Position numbers and translations under genes: made by a program
Notes under the pieces: model-generated
Database searches by the model: none
What the model was told of the DNA's origin: nothing
Seen by the model: the letters and a program-made list of their open reading frames with translations, nothing else
Shown here: positions 24,360 through 36,337 of the stretch, in pieces
Numbering within the stretch: position 1 is the first letter of the stretch
How the letters are laid out: each line of letters starts with the position of its first letter
Assembly: GCF_037975245.1 (NCBI RefSeq)
Contig: NC_092577.1
Span: 22,160,398-22,224,397, forward strand
DNA from: Apostichopus japonicus
Taxonomy: Eukaryota; Echinodermata; Holothuroidea; Aspidochirotida; Stichopodidae
DNA: 64,000 nucleotides
Direction: 5' to 3'

Positions 24360-27000
24360 TTAATTGTGTTATGATCTTATGCAGGTGTATTTCTCGCGTG
24401 TAGTCATTGGGTCAAAGTCGTCGAAAAGTTTGCGTACTTCGGCACACAGATTGAGCATAGCGCCATCTCTCCAATTTAGTAGTAGTAGCTGCCGTTTTAG
24501 AGGTAGTGACAGAGCCTTATATACAGAGAGTTACGACAACTGAAATTTGGGCGCCATTTTGGGGCCAAATGGGCAACATACAGTATGTGTGGGAATGGGC
24601 ATTCAAGGTGGATAGGGGAATTTTTCGATGGCATTGTAGAAGTGTGAGCGGGATTCTGGGTTTTATTTTTGTTGTGGTGCTTTTATGCGCCGAGGCTGTG
24701 TAAGTAGGGCGTCGAGTGTCGAACGGGAGGGGAGGGATTGGCTGCGCTCAAGTTCAAGGGGATGAGGTTGGCACATTTGGAAGTCCAAATTCAACAGTTG
24801 ATATTCTGGTACGGTAAAATTGTATTATGACTGGTAATATATCATATTGTAACACATATTGCACAGTTGCGGAATAATGTACATTCTTCCATTGTTGCCA
24901 TGGTAACCAAACAAAGCCTGTGATTGGTAAAAATTGGGATGAACTGTAACTTGAGCTAGCAATGGCTGATGAAGTTGATATTTGAACATGTGACTGGTAC
25001 TGACATGGTGCACAGAATCATGAAGCTAGGTCTTTGAAAATTGCTTGGTATGGTAACTAAATGGACCAATCACATTTTGTCTGTGTTCAAAATTTAGAGC
25101 GCAGGGTTAAAGGTGACATGTGGGGCAGGGGAGGGGGATTGTTTCGGGGTATCACAATTGGTCTCGTCGGTCAGATATGCCACGTCGGGGAAAAAATGAA
25201 TGAATCCCTCCCTCTCCTCCAGGTTCAGAGAACGTGGTCGGTTCCTGGAGTACGCTGGCATCAGTCAGATGGGGGCCTGTAGGAGGGAAATATTGATGCT
25301 GAATTTTATTCAGTGATAGGCCCCGCAACTTTAATATATATACACCAGGAAACTAACCGGTAGTTCGAGTGTGGAGGGGGGGGGGAATTTTTAGTTGCAC
25401 ATTACCCAAAATAGCTATGAATACTGTACATTTAGATTGGAACACTCCCAGAACAGTATGACATTTAGGCAGGCATGGGGGGAGGGGGGTTGCCTCTACC
25501 CACCAGCCAGGTCGGTCAGAATAAATTCTCAGTGACAGACGTCATAGAAGATGAAATTTGCTGCAGTTACTCTTCTGACCTTGGTTTTGAAAAAGAGGAG
25601 TGGGTGGGCAGTTCTATAAGTGTTATACCGTGGCAGTTGGAAGAAGGTTCATAAGGCTTCATCACAGAAGCCTAGGCTGAATATTTCTCACTCAGCCACT
25701 GTCACAATGTGGGTATGACCTAATTTTATTTCAAATGTATGAAATACGAATCATAAATTGCAGCTGACAGGACTTTACCACCATAATATGACCCAAACTG
25801 GGTGCTGTAAGGAATTTACACTAATCTGGAACTCACATCGCAAACATATGGTATATGTAAGTATGATATTTCAGCGTTATGAGAACTAAGCTGCTGCTGG
25901 AATTTGAAAAGATCTACTTCAGAATATTTTTGTATGAGAGTCAGGCTTTTATCTACGAATTTTATGTCTAATAACTTGAAAAAGCTGCATCTATATACTA
26001 TAGGATCCAAAAAGTCCGAAATTCTTCAAAATACCAATTGTGCCTCTATTACTAGGCATGGGCTTCTATTATTAATGGATAAGGTAATCGTGACCAGACA
26101 ACACCCCGGACAACCCCCGCCCCCAACAGAAGCATAAATGTTGCCAGAAGTCGAAAATTAGAGTCGTTTTTTGAGGGGGGATTGCCGGGGGGGGGGAGTT
26201 GCCCGCCAACCACGGTAAAATGATAGGCCTAGGCTCAGTCAAATTGAATTTCCTGGGTTATGTCCTCTTTTGCTTGGAACTGCCTGGTTGTAAGAATATG
26301 AATTAGGATCTGTATACCGTACCTATGTATGACATGGACAAACATGATTCCTGAGCCTAATTAGGCCTATGGTTTCCAGTTGACTCTGTTATTTTTACCT
26401 GCTATCCTCTAACAGGACACAATGTTCTAGGAAATATTTTTACCTAGCCTACAGTGATATTTTAGTAACCTAATTTTTCCATATTATTTCATAGAAGATA
26501 GTGGAGTTCTGGACCAGTTCAATTCAAATCATCAAGTGCAAAGCAGAATGATTAATCATTTCAATGGTCTGCCAGATCGCCACCCAAATTTTCCTAAATA
26601 ATAATCCAAACAAGCTCATGACTCAATGGAGCCAAGCAGTTTTTCATTAGGGGGCTAGGCTAGCCCTTGGTGCTTTGTATTGCACACTGTGCTTCGTAGA
26701 TCCCCGATTTGTCTTGCCACGCTGGAGCCTTCAATTTAAGGAATATACTCACTAAACTTTGCAGAGATATTTTTATGCACATCCCAACATCGCAACTCTC
26801 TTCATCAGAACTTGTTAAAAATAGACCATTTTCATGCCTGAAATTTATGCTCTGTTTTCTGTGTTGTTAACTATGTGTGTATGTACGTACACTGCACAGT
26901 GCACCATACATAGCTGTAAGGACTGTGTGGTGTAACCCACAGTCCTGGTTATGGACTAGGCTAGGCCTAGTGATACGAATCTTAGTTCATTGTACTAGGC
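24360..27000. other. No confident gene; 5' flank of the integrase gene and unknown sequence
   Basis: A run of G at 25377-25386 and others at 25478-25490 and 26177-26200 break the sequence. One ORF on the minus strand (26010-25838) ends at a plausible donor (GAT|GTGAGT) and could be an internal exon (QQQLSSHNAEISYLHIPYV), but nothing recognisable supports it. Four TAGGCCTA octamers lie at 26224-27003. Confidence 0.35.
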
Positions 27001-27017
27001 CTAGGTGAAGTACTCAC

Positions 27018-27333
27018 ATCGCAAAGTTTGTGATTGGAGTTCGCCTTCCACTGAAGCCTGTTTACTTTCGCCTCCCATGTTTTCCTCCGATCTGGGTTTG
27101 TTGGGAATCTGAACAGCTTTCACCCATTTTCGGGACGATTCGAACAGCCCCACGCTGAACAGCCAGGCATTCTGTGATGGCAGCGCAGATGTTGACTGCT
27201 CGAACGTACGTTGTTGTCGATCGCCAGAATTAGTTGGCCCAAAATGAGGCCATGAGGTCACGTGATCGAAAATTCCCGGACCCGAGTTGTCGCAACTCTC
27301 TGTATATAAGGCTCTGGGTAGTGGTATTGACAT
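27018..27333 (-). CDS. Possible first coding exon of an unrecognised gene
   Basis: A minus-strand ORF from 27333 is open to a strong donor at 27018 (GAT|GTGAGTACT). A later ATG would give the short N-terminus MGGESKQASVEGELQSQTL before the splice. The segment is less AT-rich than its surroundings and has an E-box in a GTCACGTGAT context at 27256-27265, as often found near invertebrate promoters. No downstream exon was identified with confidence, so it may instead be 5' UTR or chance. Confidence 0.3.
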
Positions 27334-27690
27334 CAGTAGTAGTACGTGAATTTAGTAGTAGTACATGTTAAATTAGTAGTGGTACGTGACATTTTAGATG
27401 TAGTACACTTTGAATTAGTAGTAGTACGCGACATTTTAGATGTGCTACACTCCGAATTAGTAGTACGTGACATTCAAGATGTAGTACACTTCGAATTAGA
27501 AGTATTACGCGACATTTTAGATGTAGTACACTTTGAATTAGTAGTAGTACGCGACATTTTAGATGTAGTACACTTTGAATTAGTAGTAGTACGCGACATT
27601 TTAGATGTAGTACACTCCGAATTAGTAGTAGTACATGTCAAATTAGTAGTAGTACATGTGAAACTAGTAGTGGTACATGTCACTGTGGTC
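27327..27690. repeat. 42-bp minisatellite (two 21-bp half units)
   Basis: The unit gaattagtagtagtacgcga-c followed by attttagatgtagtacacttt repeats about six times with small changes, ending in three shorter agtagtagtacatgt copies. It is open on both strands as a 14-residue repeat (for example VVVRDILDVVHFEL), a by-product of a unit divisible by three and not evidence of a gene. Confidence 0.85.
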
Positions 27691-27720
27691 CTTTTGGCGT
27701 TCCATAGATGTACCCCCTAA

Positions 27721-29869
27721 GATGGCACCCGTGTTGTAACCCCGGAAAGATGTATTCCCTGTAACTGAGATGTAGCCATCAATGATCGCACCCATGCAAT
27801 CCCAATTTGTTATCAGTTAAGAATTTCTGTCATGATCGCCCACCAGTACGGTACATATATGAGATCGCACGATAGTACATTAAGCAGGTTTATTTGAAAT
27901 CATATTCTTCCGAGTTTTCAGCAATGAGAGGTATATTAGTATAGGCCCACACTTTTGGTATATTAATAGAATTTTGATATCCGAATCGATTAAGACTTGT
28001 TCAATATACTATAATATAGCTACTGATATATATTCGTGAAGTGAACGAATGTGAAATTCTTTGTCTCCTATAACTCGGTCAACGCGTGTGGGGATTTGAA
28101 CGTTTTAAGTAGGAGCAACATTTTCCATTATATTTCATTAACCACCATATTATTGGAAACTTTTTAGTGATATTCCGGTAAGATTAATTGAGGGGGAGGA
28201 AGAAGGTCTAAGTCTTTAAATTGATTAAAGGCAATATGCCATCCTGTTCAACAAAAGCCTGCATGAAATTTCCACGTACAGAATGGTCACTTGAAAACCG
28301 GTAACGAATAAAAGGGGGGAAAGTGACCAGAATGTTTCCTCTTTAATCCTAGTTACTTTAGTGATAATCTTCGCGCAGGCATAGGCTATTGCATTAAAAC
28401 GATCAGCATACTTATTTTAGGTCGCTGAATTTTTATCTGTATGTTTAATGGTACTCGACAACATGGATAACGAATAAGCCTTCGCTCATTAAGAAAATAA
28501 TAATTATGACTGGTAGGAGGATGTATAAAGTTATACCCATTGTGTTCATGATCACAACGAGACCAGCGTATATTTAGTATCCTGGACACGCCTTATGTAT
28601 AACAAAGAGGTCGTTAGTTTATGAACTGAAAGAGATTGATCAAATTCAACGGCTATTTTTAGGGCCACTGAATAATCCGGAAAGAGCGAGCCTTTCTCCG
28701 TTAAACATGCATTCTGTGTCTGTGTCTATTTTGTATTAATTTGTTTTTACCCGTTTTCGTAACGTGCATATTCACTAAGGATAAATCTCCCAAAAAAAGG
28801 ATGTCTCCACTTGGACGGTCTAGTTTTATTTACGGTTAGTAGGCGCATATATTTAGGGAGATTAGATAGGAGCTTCATTTCGTCATGACAGACTGGTAAT
28901 GTCATGAGGGTAAAAGTGCATTGTTTAGATCACACCCTTAACTGTGATGAGCACGCGAGCACAAAATGAGTGACTCAAAGAGCAAAGAGCAAATGAGTGA
29001 CTCAAAGAGCACACCGTCAGCAAAACATAGTCGTTTAGATGAGCAACTGAGCACGTGCTCATATCAGAATAGGCCAAAAAAAAAACAAACAAACAAAACG
29101 GATGTCGCTTTGTTTTGGGAAATATTCTCGAAGGAAGTGATCGCCATTTATTCCTTAGTTTACCAATTCCTCGTCTCCCAGAAGCGCTCCAAATTTAACA
29201 AATGGAAACAATTTTTGTGTTGGCTGATCCATGATCGCCGCCCATGCCCGTGAGAAGTGCTGACTTGGTGAAGAAAAAGCTATGCCGTTTGAACACATGG
29301 GCAAAAAAGCGAAAGTAGCGATAACAAAATGATTATTTCCCACGTTAATTGTGACTGTATTTGAAATGATTAGTATTATTCATTTTTTCCAAACTACCTA
29401 TCAGATCATGAGGCAAATTTATCCTGGTGGACCTTTTAGCGAAACTGATTGCATTACTTAAGAAGTTCACATGGAGTCCCATAATCTCTGTTCACTACAT
29501 TTATGTTAACTTTCCGAACTTTATTACAGGCTTAGAAAAGAATTTTCAAAAATTGCCATTTTTTCATGGAAAATTTACTGACCTTGGCAAAGGTACCGGG
29601 TTGCACTTACTCTGGGACTACGTATGTATAACATTGTTGAACGATGGCAGCGTTGATGGCACATTTGGTTTATTAGTTATCAGCCAGTAATTACTTAACT
29701 GTTTCGATTGACTGAATATGAACAAGTAACAAGCATTTACCAAGCAGTCAACATAAGCCCTATTTCTCGTAGGCCCTACAAGAAATTCAGTTGCTCACAC
29801 TGTTCTCATTCAAGTCGCTGAGTTATGTTCCAAAATGAGTCAATGGCAGTCTGCTTGCACGCTTTCGCG
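27721..29869. other. No gene seen
   Basis: Only short ORFs without features. A 30-bp direct duplication (aaatgagtgactcaaagagc) occurs at 28965 and 28993, containing an AP-1-like TGAGTGACTCA core. Nothing else was recognised. Confidence 0.4.
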
Positions 29870-30515
29870 CGGTCGGGTTGCTTGGCCAGCACCATCAGGT
29901 CACTGGGACATGCTCGTCCGCAACGAATTCTTCACAAACTTTAACGCCGAAAAGCTGCGCTCGCATGAGCAGGAAGTGACTGGCAGGGTGAGAATTAGCT
30001 GGTAGGAATGTGTCGAACATTCCCTTCTCCAACATGTGGAGAAAAATGCCTTGCATATCTGCAAGTATTGCGTCATCTACGGTGTCATCTTGTTCGAGAG
30101 TCCTGCAGAATAATCGGTTCTTGTAGATTATATCCATCTGCAGGTCCTTTGGATAAAACTACTGTAAACGAATTACCAACGCCTCCTTCTCAACGACAGG
30201 GCGAACAAGCTATTCCGTTGCCGACAGAAGTGGCACCGCATGCGAGCTGAATCTTGTCGCTAAGGCAGTAGTGAAACGATCTGTGGCATCGAAATACACC
30301 TCGATCTTCAACCGATCTTTGTCCGAGATCTGTGCCTCGTTACGCCACATCTCATCCAGTTGTCGGGAAACATTTCGTCGACGGCACCGGCTTTCATTGT
30401 ATTCGACACCGATCGATTCAACGACTGGTGACGCTTTGCCCCTGTAAGTGTGGAACTGCTGATCGGTACGCATGGACATTAGAGACTGTACCTGTGAGGC
30501 TGTAGCAGCTATGAC
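29870..30515 (-). pseudogene. Decayed transposase-like fragment (hAT/ZMYM1 type suspected)
   Basis: One frame runs from about 30515 to 29895 with stops at about 30210 and 30147. It reads RRRNVSRQLDEMWRNEAQ, then KDRLKIEVYFDATDRFTTAL and ATRFSS, and later a helical stretch (DDAILADMQGIFLHMLEKGM). The pattern of an alkaline linker followed by a conserved Y/F-D-x-x-D-R-x-x-x-x-L-x-x-R-F segment recalls the middle of hAT-derived or ZMYM1-like proteins. N- and C-terminal parts are missing and there are at least two in-frame stops, so it is not functional. The family call is tentative. Confidence 0.45.
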
Positions 30516-30534
30516 AAAATTTTATGACACCTTT

Positions 30535-30600
30535 GACAAAATGGAGGGGGGGCTGTGCCCCCCGAGCCCCAATGGGCGCGACGCCACTGCATGGACGGCC
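30535..30600. repeat. GC-rich repeat terminus (ggggggctgtgccccccgag ... gacgccactg)
   Basis: The sequence ends gcgcgacgccactg, close to the right end of the hAT-like MITE at 9769 (acgccactg), and has the same G-run/C-run fold-back character. The matching left end is not visible, so it is probably a truncated relative. Confidence 0.35.
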
Positions 30601-32299
30601 AGCTAAGGTCAAACAATCTCTGAAAATCATTTGCCGCTTTCTCTTGTACATTGACGTAAATGTACACCCAAGGGAGCCAACTCATCCATATTTTTCTGAA
30701 AAATCATTTTTTTGTATCACAAAATAATCTTTCACATATTTGACAGTGCCAATCACTGTGGGAAGAATGTTGATTTTCTTACAACTATAAATTTAACATT
30801 TTATCAAAATGAGCATTAAATTGAGGTAACGTGAAAATCGCCCCTTAACAAAACTTTAGAAATATCCAAATGAATTTGAATATCAACATTAATGAATTTG
30901 TTTTCAAAGAATTTCCAAATTCTCTGAAGAAAATTACAGTGATAAAACATGTTCTATTATTTCGAGATTAAGCAGGCAAAAAGTGCACATATTTGATGCA
31001 ACACTACCAATCTTTTGCAAATAATAATTTGTCGGGATGATTCTATGAAGAATACGATACTGAAACCAGCGAATGTAAATATCACTACTAGAGTTAAAAG
31101 GGACTGTAGAATACAAGGCCCAATCCGCACTAGTGACTAAACGATTCTGTCCATTTGAGGTAATATTTATGTAGAGTACTAGTTGTTAAATAAAAGACAC
31201 AGTTCAAGATATTGATTTGCAGTTTAAGACAGTACGGTGTACTCGTTTTACTTATAACTTGGACGCCATATTTACTAACTGATTATGGCACGCCAAGTGT
31301 GTAATATATGTTTAGGACTATGGAACGCGAAGTGTATTACATGTTTATTACGACACTACAATTTACACGGGCGGTATTAAGAATACAGGAAATGATTGTA
31401 GACATATTTACAATCAAAACTACCCATATTCATTACAGGCATCTGTAATACTTCGCAGCCTGGTTTTTACAGACCGAATAAGGCCATGTTATTCCCATTG
31501 GTATTGATGGGATACTTGTCAATAAAGTGAATGAAAGGAAGAAAATGTCCGTTTTCATCAATCAAGTCACCAATGAAAAGTACGCCATGCAGCGCCCAAT
31601 GACAAAAACAACCGGGAAATCCCCTATCGTCACCAGGGAGATATTCCAAATTGGCAGACTACAGATAAGCGAACCATCCACATGAGGTGAATTAAAAAAT
31701 TATTCAGGTATAACCAAGTGGAGTACAAAACATCTTTCCAGAATGGATTGTCAACACGTCGGCTAACGAGATTAAGCCAACAATCACACATTCTTATAAA
31801 AATCTGCAACGTTAATCCCATACTTCTATAGAAGAATACACCTAGACATGGTGACTGGATTACGAAGAAATCTTTCAAATGTAGACACCTTTAAAGCGGT
31901 ACAGTGTTAAGCAAAATCCACCATTCTCAACCCTCCCTCGGGGTATGACTGGCAAATCTGATAACGACTAATCTTATGCGGCTTTTTCTTCCAAATGAAA
32001 TTGAAAAGCAAGGCACTAACGCCAGAAATAAAAACTTCTGTTGGCCTTGGGAGCGAAAGAATAAAATAATTGAAACAGGGAAGGATAAGAGATTGAACAA
32101 CAGCAACTCTATCCGACAGTCAAGTTTAGCCGAAATAGTGATGATAATATTCAACTTTATGAATGCGTTATTATAATTTCTGGGCCCGATCAGTTCTAGC
32201 TTAGTATTGAAAATAATCCCAAGCAAAACGGGACCACCTCTCCAGACTGTGAAAATACAGCGTGGACTCTTTCAATGATCCTATACTAACCAGTAAAGA

Positions 32300-32960
32300 T
32301 TTTTTCAACTTGAGATTCAAGCCAGAGATGGAACGAAATTTTTTAATTTCATTGACGAGGCTGCAAAAAGAAACCTCATCTGGGTGAATGAAAAAGGTGG
32401 TATCAGGTGGTACTGCGCCAACTTACATTCCCTGTCACCGATAGTTATACCACAAATACTCTTGTCATTGCATACCAGTTGATTTAAAAGTTCAGCACAA
32501 AGAATAAAGAGATAGGGAGACAGGGAGACCTAAGGGAAAACCCCGCGTGACAAAGCCGTTCACTATAAATCGAGGTCGTGGCTTCATCATAAAAAGCATC
32601 AAACCAACGGAGAATAGAAGGACCAAAGTTGAACAAACTAAGAACCTGTCTAATAAAACAGAGAGAAACACTGTCAAAAGCTTCTTCAAAATCGATTGCA
32701 AATACAAAATCTGGGCTAGGGTCCTCAAGGTTAAACACTATGTCATAGATAGTACGAATGCTATCTATGTATCTACCCTTAATGAAGCCACTCTGATCCG
32801 GGGAAATGAAGTCGCAAATAAACTTTCTGACACGATTAGCTATACAAGAAGAGGCAATCTTATAAGAAACATTCAGTAATGAAATTTGCCGCCCAATTAC
32901 GAATCCAAAAATGTCCAATTTCATTGCAGAAAAATTAATAGAATTCCACTGTGAACCCAT
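32300..32960 (-). pseudogene. LINE reverse transcriptase remnant with broken YADD box
   Basis: Fingers and palm motifs are readable (VSYKIASSCIANRVRKF; DFEEAFDS as motif A). In the expected motif C the sequence reads Gln-Tyr, then continues in a different frame with Asp-Thr-Thr-Phe-Phe (about 32410-32395), so the first Asp and the frame are lost. The thumb region (SGLNLKLKKS) can be read in the second frame. The RT-like order identifies it as part of the 30.7-35.0 kb LINE. Confidence 0.75.
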
Positions 32961-34517
32961 CAGATCCTGGTAATTTATTTTTCATATTTTTTAAATTGTC
33001 ATATACCTCTACATAATCCAAGGGGCCTTCCAAGTTAATCATAACAATAGAAGAAAGCTGTTGAGATTACAGTGACTAAAGAGGTTTTGTGAGCTAGCAT
33101 CATCCAAAGTATTATCGTTACTACTATAGAAATCCTTATCAAAATTATATACCTCATCCTGTATACCTCCACTGTCACTTACATCTTTTACCTTGATGAT
33201 TATTAATTTTACAAATTAGTCTAATACAAATTAATCTATTGACATAATTACGTTTTCCCCAATAAAGAAAGGATTTTTAGGTTTTTTTTCCCCATCTTCA
33301 ACCCACTGCATTCGAGATCTCACTAAATTACCCTTAAATCGTTTATCTCTCAACTCCTGAAGATCTTTTCCTAATGTATACAAATAATGACCCAGACTAA
33401 TGTCACGTGAATAAGCCCTTTCAACTCGTTAAATTTCTCTCAAAAGATATTCATAAAGATATTCTTTTTGAATGACGAATAAGAAATAGTTTTGCCCCTA
33501 ATATTCATGAGCAATGTTTAAAAAAACAGTTCATGAGTAATATTGCATTAGACCTCATTTTTGGGAATATCCAACAGCTCATCACAATTATAAAGAATAC
33601 AGGCATATTGAAACACTGTGTCATCTATTACTGTTTTACCACACTACTATACTGATCATCCATCAGTTATGAGTTGTTGAATTTCCAAAACCCTGTTCCC
33701 GTAACAATCGGATTAATTCTTAAAGAAGCATTTACCATCGAGTGATCAGTTCTATAATTGAAAAGCAATTGAAAAACCCCGAAGACACCAAGAAATAATC
33801 CAATCGACTTTGTTTCAACGGAGTTTTTTGGTCTCCAAGTATGCCTCTTAACACCCGGATGGGAAGTCCGCCACACATCAAAGATATTATAATCATTCAT
33901 TAAATTGAGAATAGCATGGCGTGACTGGGGGATATTGACGTCCAGGTAATTGCACCAATCGAGAACAACCCCCCGGGAGTTACTACAAAACCTGGGGCAA
34001 TGAAACACTTAAAGATCCCCATTGTTGGGAAATATCATCCAACATTAATTAGCGAGTCCCAATGAATATCATGAAGACAATAAACATGGCTACCATTACG
34101 CTTCATTGGGTCATGTAGTCCTCTACAATTCATAGATGAAATTGTCAGTTCCCCTGCCATTCGTTTAAAGTCTCAATATCATCCATTGGATAATAATCCA
34201 TCTGTCGACAGAACCTTCCAAGAGCATTTTGAAAATAAATACTTACAGAAATATCCATCACACAAACAGCAGCACGAGATATCTCGGAAAACTCGTAGCA
34301 GAACTGATATTATCCGTATATCGAATCAGTTTGTAACCCTCTGCATAGTTCCATTCTCCATTAAAACCGTAATATAAGGTGGTAACGACCAAGGGATGTA
34401 GGCATGCTTCACGCCGGCCCTGTGGTGTATGACAGGAAGTTGCTCCCCCAGCGATTTTCGGGTATCTCGAATAGAAACGGATACGTCGTCATAAACAGAA
34501 ATCTTTCCGCCCCGGTA

Positions 34518-34756
34518 GCGTTTTGTTTTCCCAGGACGAACGTGGGTTTCAGGTTTTCAGGAATTTACAAATTCGTTTGAAATCAGAGTTATGGTTTAGA
34601 AAGTGCTTTAAGGATACAGTTTCTAGGAAATTGCAGGATTTGGGGTGAAAAGTAGGAAAAAAGATTCAGAACATGTTTTTGCAAAAAGCGTCACATGTTT
34701 GGAATCCAGGGATTTGATTGGCCGATGCCCACGTTCGTGCTGGGAAAAAAATTACG
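34518..34756. mobile_element. Fold-back MITE nested in LINE ORF1, 10-bp target duplication
   Basis: CGCCCCGGTA is present as a direct repeat at 34508-34517 and 34757-34766. Inside it, 34526-34546 and 34728-34748 are inverted 21-mers with one mismatch (core cccag(g/c)acgaacgtggg). Removing the block in thought would bring LYS/ARG-rich ORF1 segments ending QRYRGA and starting GGKISVYDD next to each other, the normal order of an L1 ORF1 C-terminal domain. So it inserted after the LINE did. It contains no ORF. Confidence 0.7.
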
Positions 34757-35301
34757 CGCCCCGGTATCGCTGGTCTTTCAGTTTGGAAGGGGCCGCTCTC
34801 AAAACCTGATCCCGATCTTGAGCTCGCACAAAACCAACATGAATTGGACTTGGTTTACCATCTGCCCGACTCCCATCTATCCGTCTACCAGTGCGGTGGA
34901 CCCGTTCCAACTCGAAATCCCCAGCTTCCATCACCGTAGAGAGTATATCTTTAATTAAATGCTCCGTAGATTCTTCAGGAGCTTCTGGAACTGTATGGAA
35001 GATTAGATTATTCCGTCTAGTACATAGTCCTGTACATGTTCCATATAGTATTGGATGACGCCCTACGTTGAGCCAATATAGAAACAGAGTATAGGCTTAG
35101 GCTGAATAGTATTACGTGATGGCAACTCTCTAGGATTGTAGCCGGTAGTTTTTCCATCGAACCGAAACTTAAAAATTAACGGAACAAATCAGTCCAGGAA
35201 GCAGGAAGGCAACTCCTCAAAAACGTAAAACGCGACAGTTCAACGGAGATACAAATCAATGAAATCTGAATACAAACGAGAGAACGGTCTCTTCACGTGC
35301 T

Positions 35302-36337
35302 TTACTCGAAGGCCGCCATCTTTTCTTTGTTTGAAGACTTGATAGATTCAGCACCAAGAATTTCAGCCATTTTTTTTAGCCCATGGCCCATTTTTCTTGC
35401 TAAAGAAGGTATTTCAAATTCTTGCAAGTCATCTATGAAAACAAAAAACGCTTTAACCCCCTCAATGACAACATCAAAGAACTTTGGGTTAATGAGATCC
35501 TTTGCTGACTTTACTTCAGGGTTCATCTGCATTGTTGCCTTTAGAAGTCGCCCAGTTCCCTTATTTTTTGGCAAATATATTGGTTGCCCTGTTTTAAGTA
35601 GCCGGCACCAGTTTACGTAGTACATGCCAAATAGGCAAAGAATAGCATCTTACCTGATTAATGCTGTTAGTTCATCAATGCACATGTTGGCCAGAAAATC
35701 TTTGTCTTTGAGAAGCACACTTATGAACGGGGTTTGCTGCATTTTGGTGCTGCGTATTTCTTCGGAGCTTACTTTTAGCACAGGTTTTTCGATGTCGCCA
35801 TAAATGTCTCCTTTGCATAATAACCTAGGCAAGATGGACATGGGACAAATTCAGATTGATCTCTGGAAGTACTTGCCTCAGGTCTTTTTTACACTAGCAA
35901 ATCACCTTCTCCCTTTTCCTAAAATACTATAATGGTGTGCATGCTCACTTTTTTGGGCGAATTTCAGCTATGATTTCGCTTCTCTGTTTAAATAGTTTGG
36001 GAAGCAAAGAGGCCTTTTAGGCTAAAGGTTGGTCACTGTGCTTATTTTCTAAATGTGGGGGCAATGTGGTAACTAATTTTTGGGGAAAACAAACAACTGT
36101 TTCCTGTTCCATTTTCTCTTCAATGTCTACACATCTCATGAATTGGATCATCCTCTTCATCTTCATCATTACTTGAATCATTACTTCATTGTCAGAATCT
36201 TGACTGTAGTCAGGATGAACATCTTCAACTTCTGAATCTGATGAACTACTTTGCACCTCAATGTGCGGGTTCAAATAAGCAAGAGTCTTCAGCCGATTCT
36301 TAAAGAAAGAAATTTTATGTACAAGAACATAAGTCAA
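35302..36337 (-). pseudogene. Exons of an unrecognised multi-copy gene, probably broken
   Basis: Three minus-strand segments look exonic: 36312-36017 (acceptor tttaag|aat; acidic SSSSDSEVEDVHPDY, then a zinc-finger-like tail LPPHLENKHSD whose Cys partners are mostly lost and whose acidic linker changes frame), 35841-35654 (KVSSEEIRSTKMQQTPF; strong donor CAG|GTAAGA) and 35588-35302 (PIYLPKNKGTGRLLKATMQM, EFEIPSLARKMGHGLKKMAE, ending at TAA). The last two do not join in phase by my reading. The PSLARKMGHGLKK pattern recalls a family I have met repeatedly in invertebrate and fish genomes, sometimes behind KMT5A-like SET domains, but I cannot name it. The dead SET exon at 39.6 kb on the same strand may belong to the same gene. 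Confidence 0.45.

Larger units (their letters stand above)
30750..35035 (-). mobile_element. Decayed L1-like LINE (non-LTR retrotransposon)
   Basis: On the minus strand, in order: ORF1 with the L1-type C-terminal RNA-binding domain (RRNNLIFH, FELERVHRTGRR, DDVSVSIRDTRKSL; about 35030-34380), an endonuclease (MNCRGLHDPMKR at 34160, DVWRTSHPG, YRTDHSMV, GFWKFNN; to about 33670), reverse transcriptase (LLNVSYKIASSCIANRVRKF, SPDQSGFIKGR, FAIDFEEAFDSVS; 32960-32300), and a zinc-knuckle end (RWFQYRILHRIIPTNYYL; 31116-30934). Many stops and frame changes separate these, the endonuclease lacks its early part, and the RT YADD box is destroyed. ORF2 encodes the nickase and polymerase used for target-primed insertion; this copy cannot do so. 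Confidence 0.8.

Noticed and set aside
27346..27720. 124-codon ORF of Val/Leu/Asp repeats
   Set aside because: It is the translation of a 42-bp minisatellite and is open on both strands.
35310..35326. aagatggcggcc, a YY1-type core on the minus strand
   Set aside because: It lies in coding-like sequence at the end of an exon; one short motif is not enough to call a promoter.
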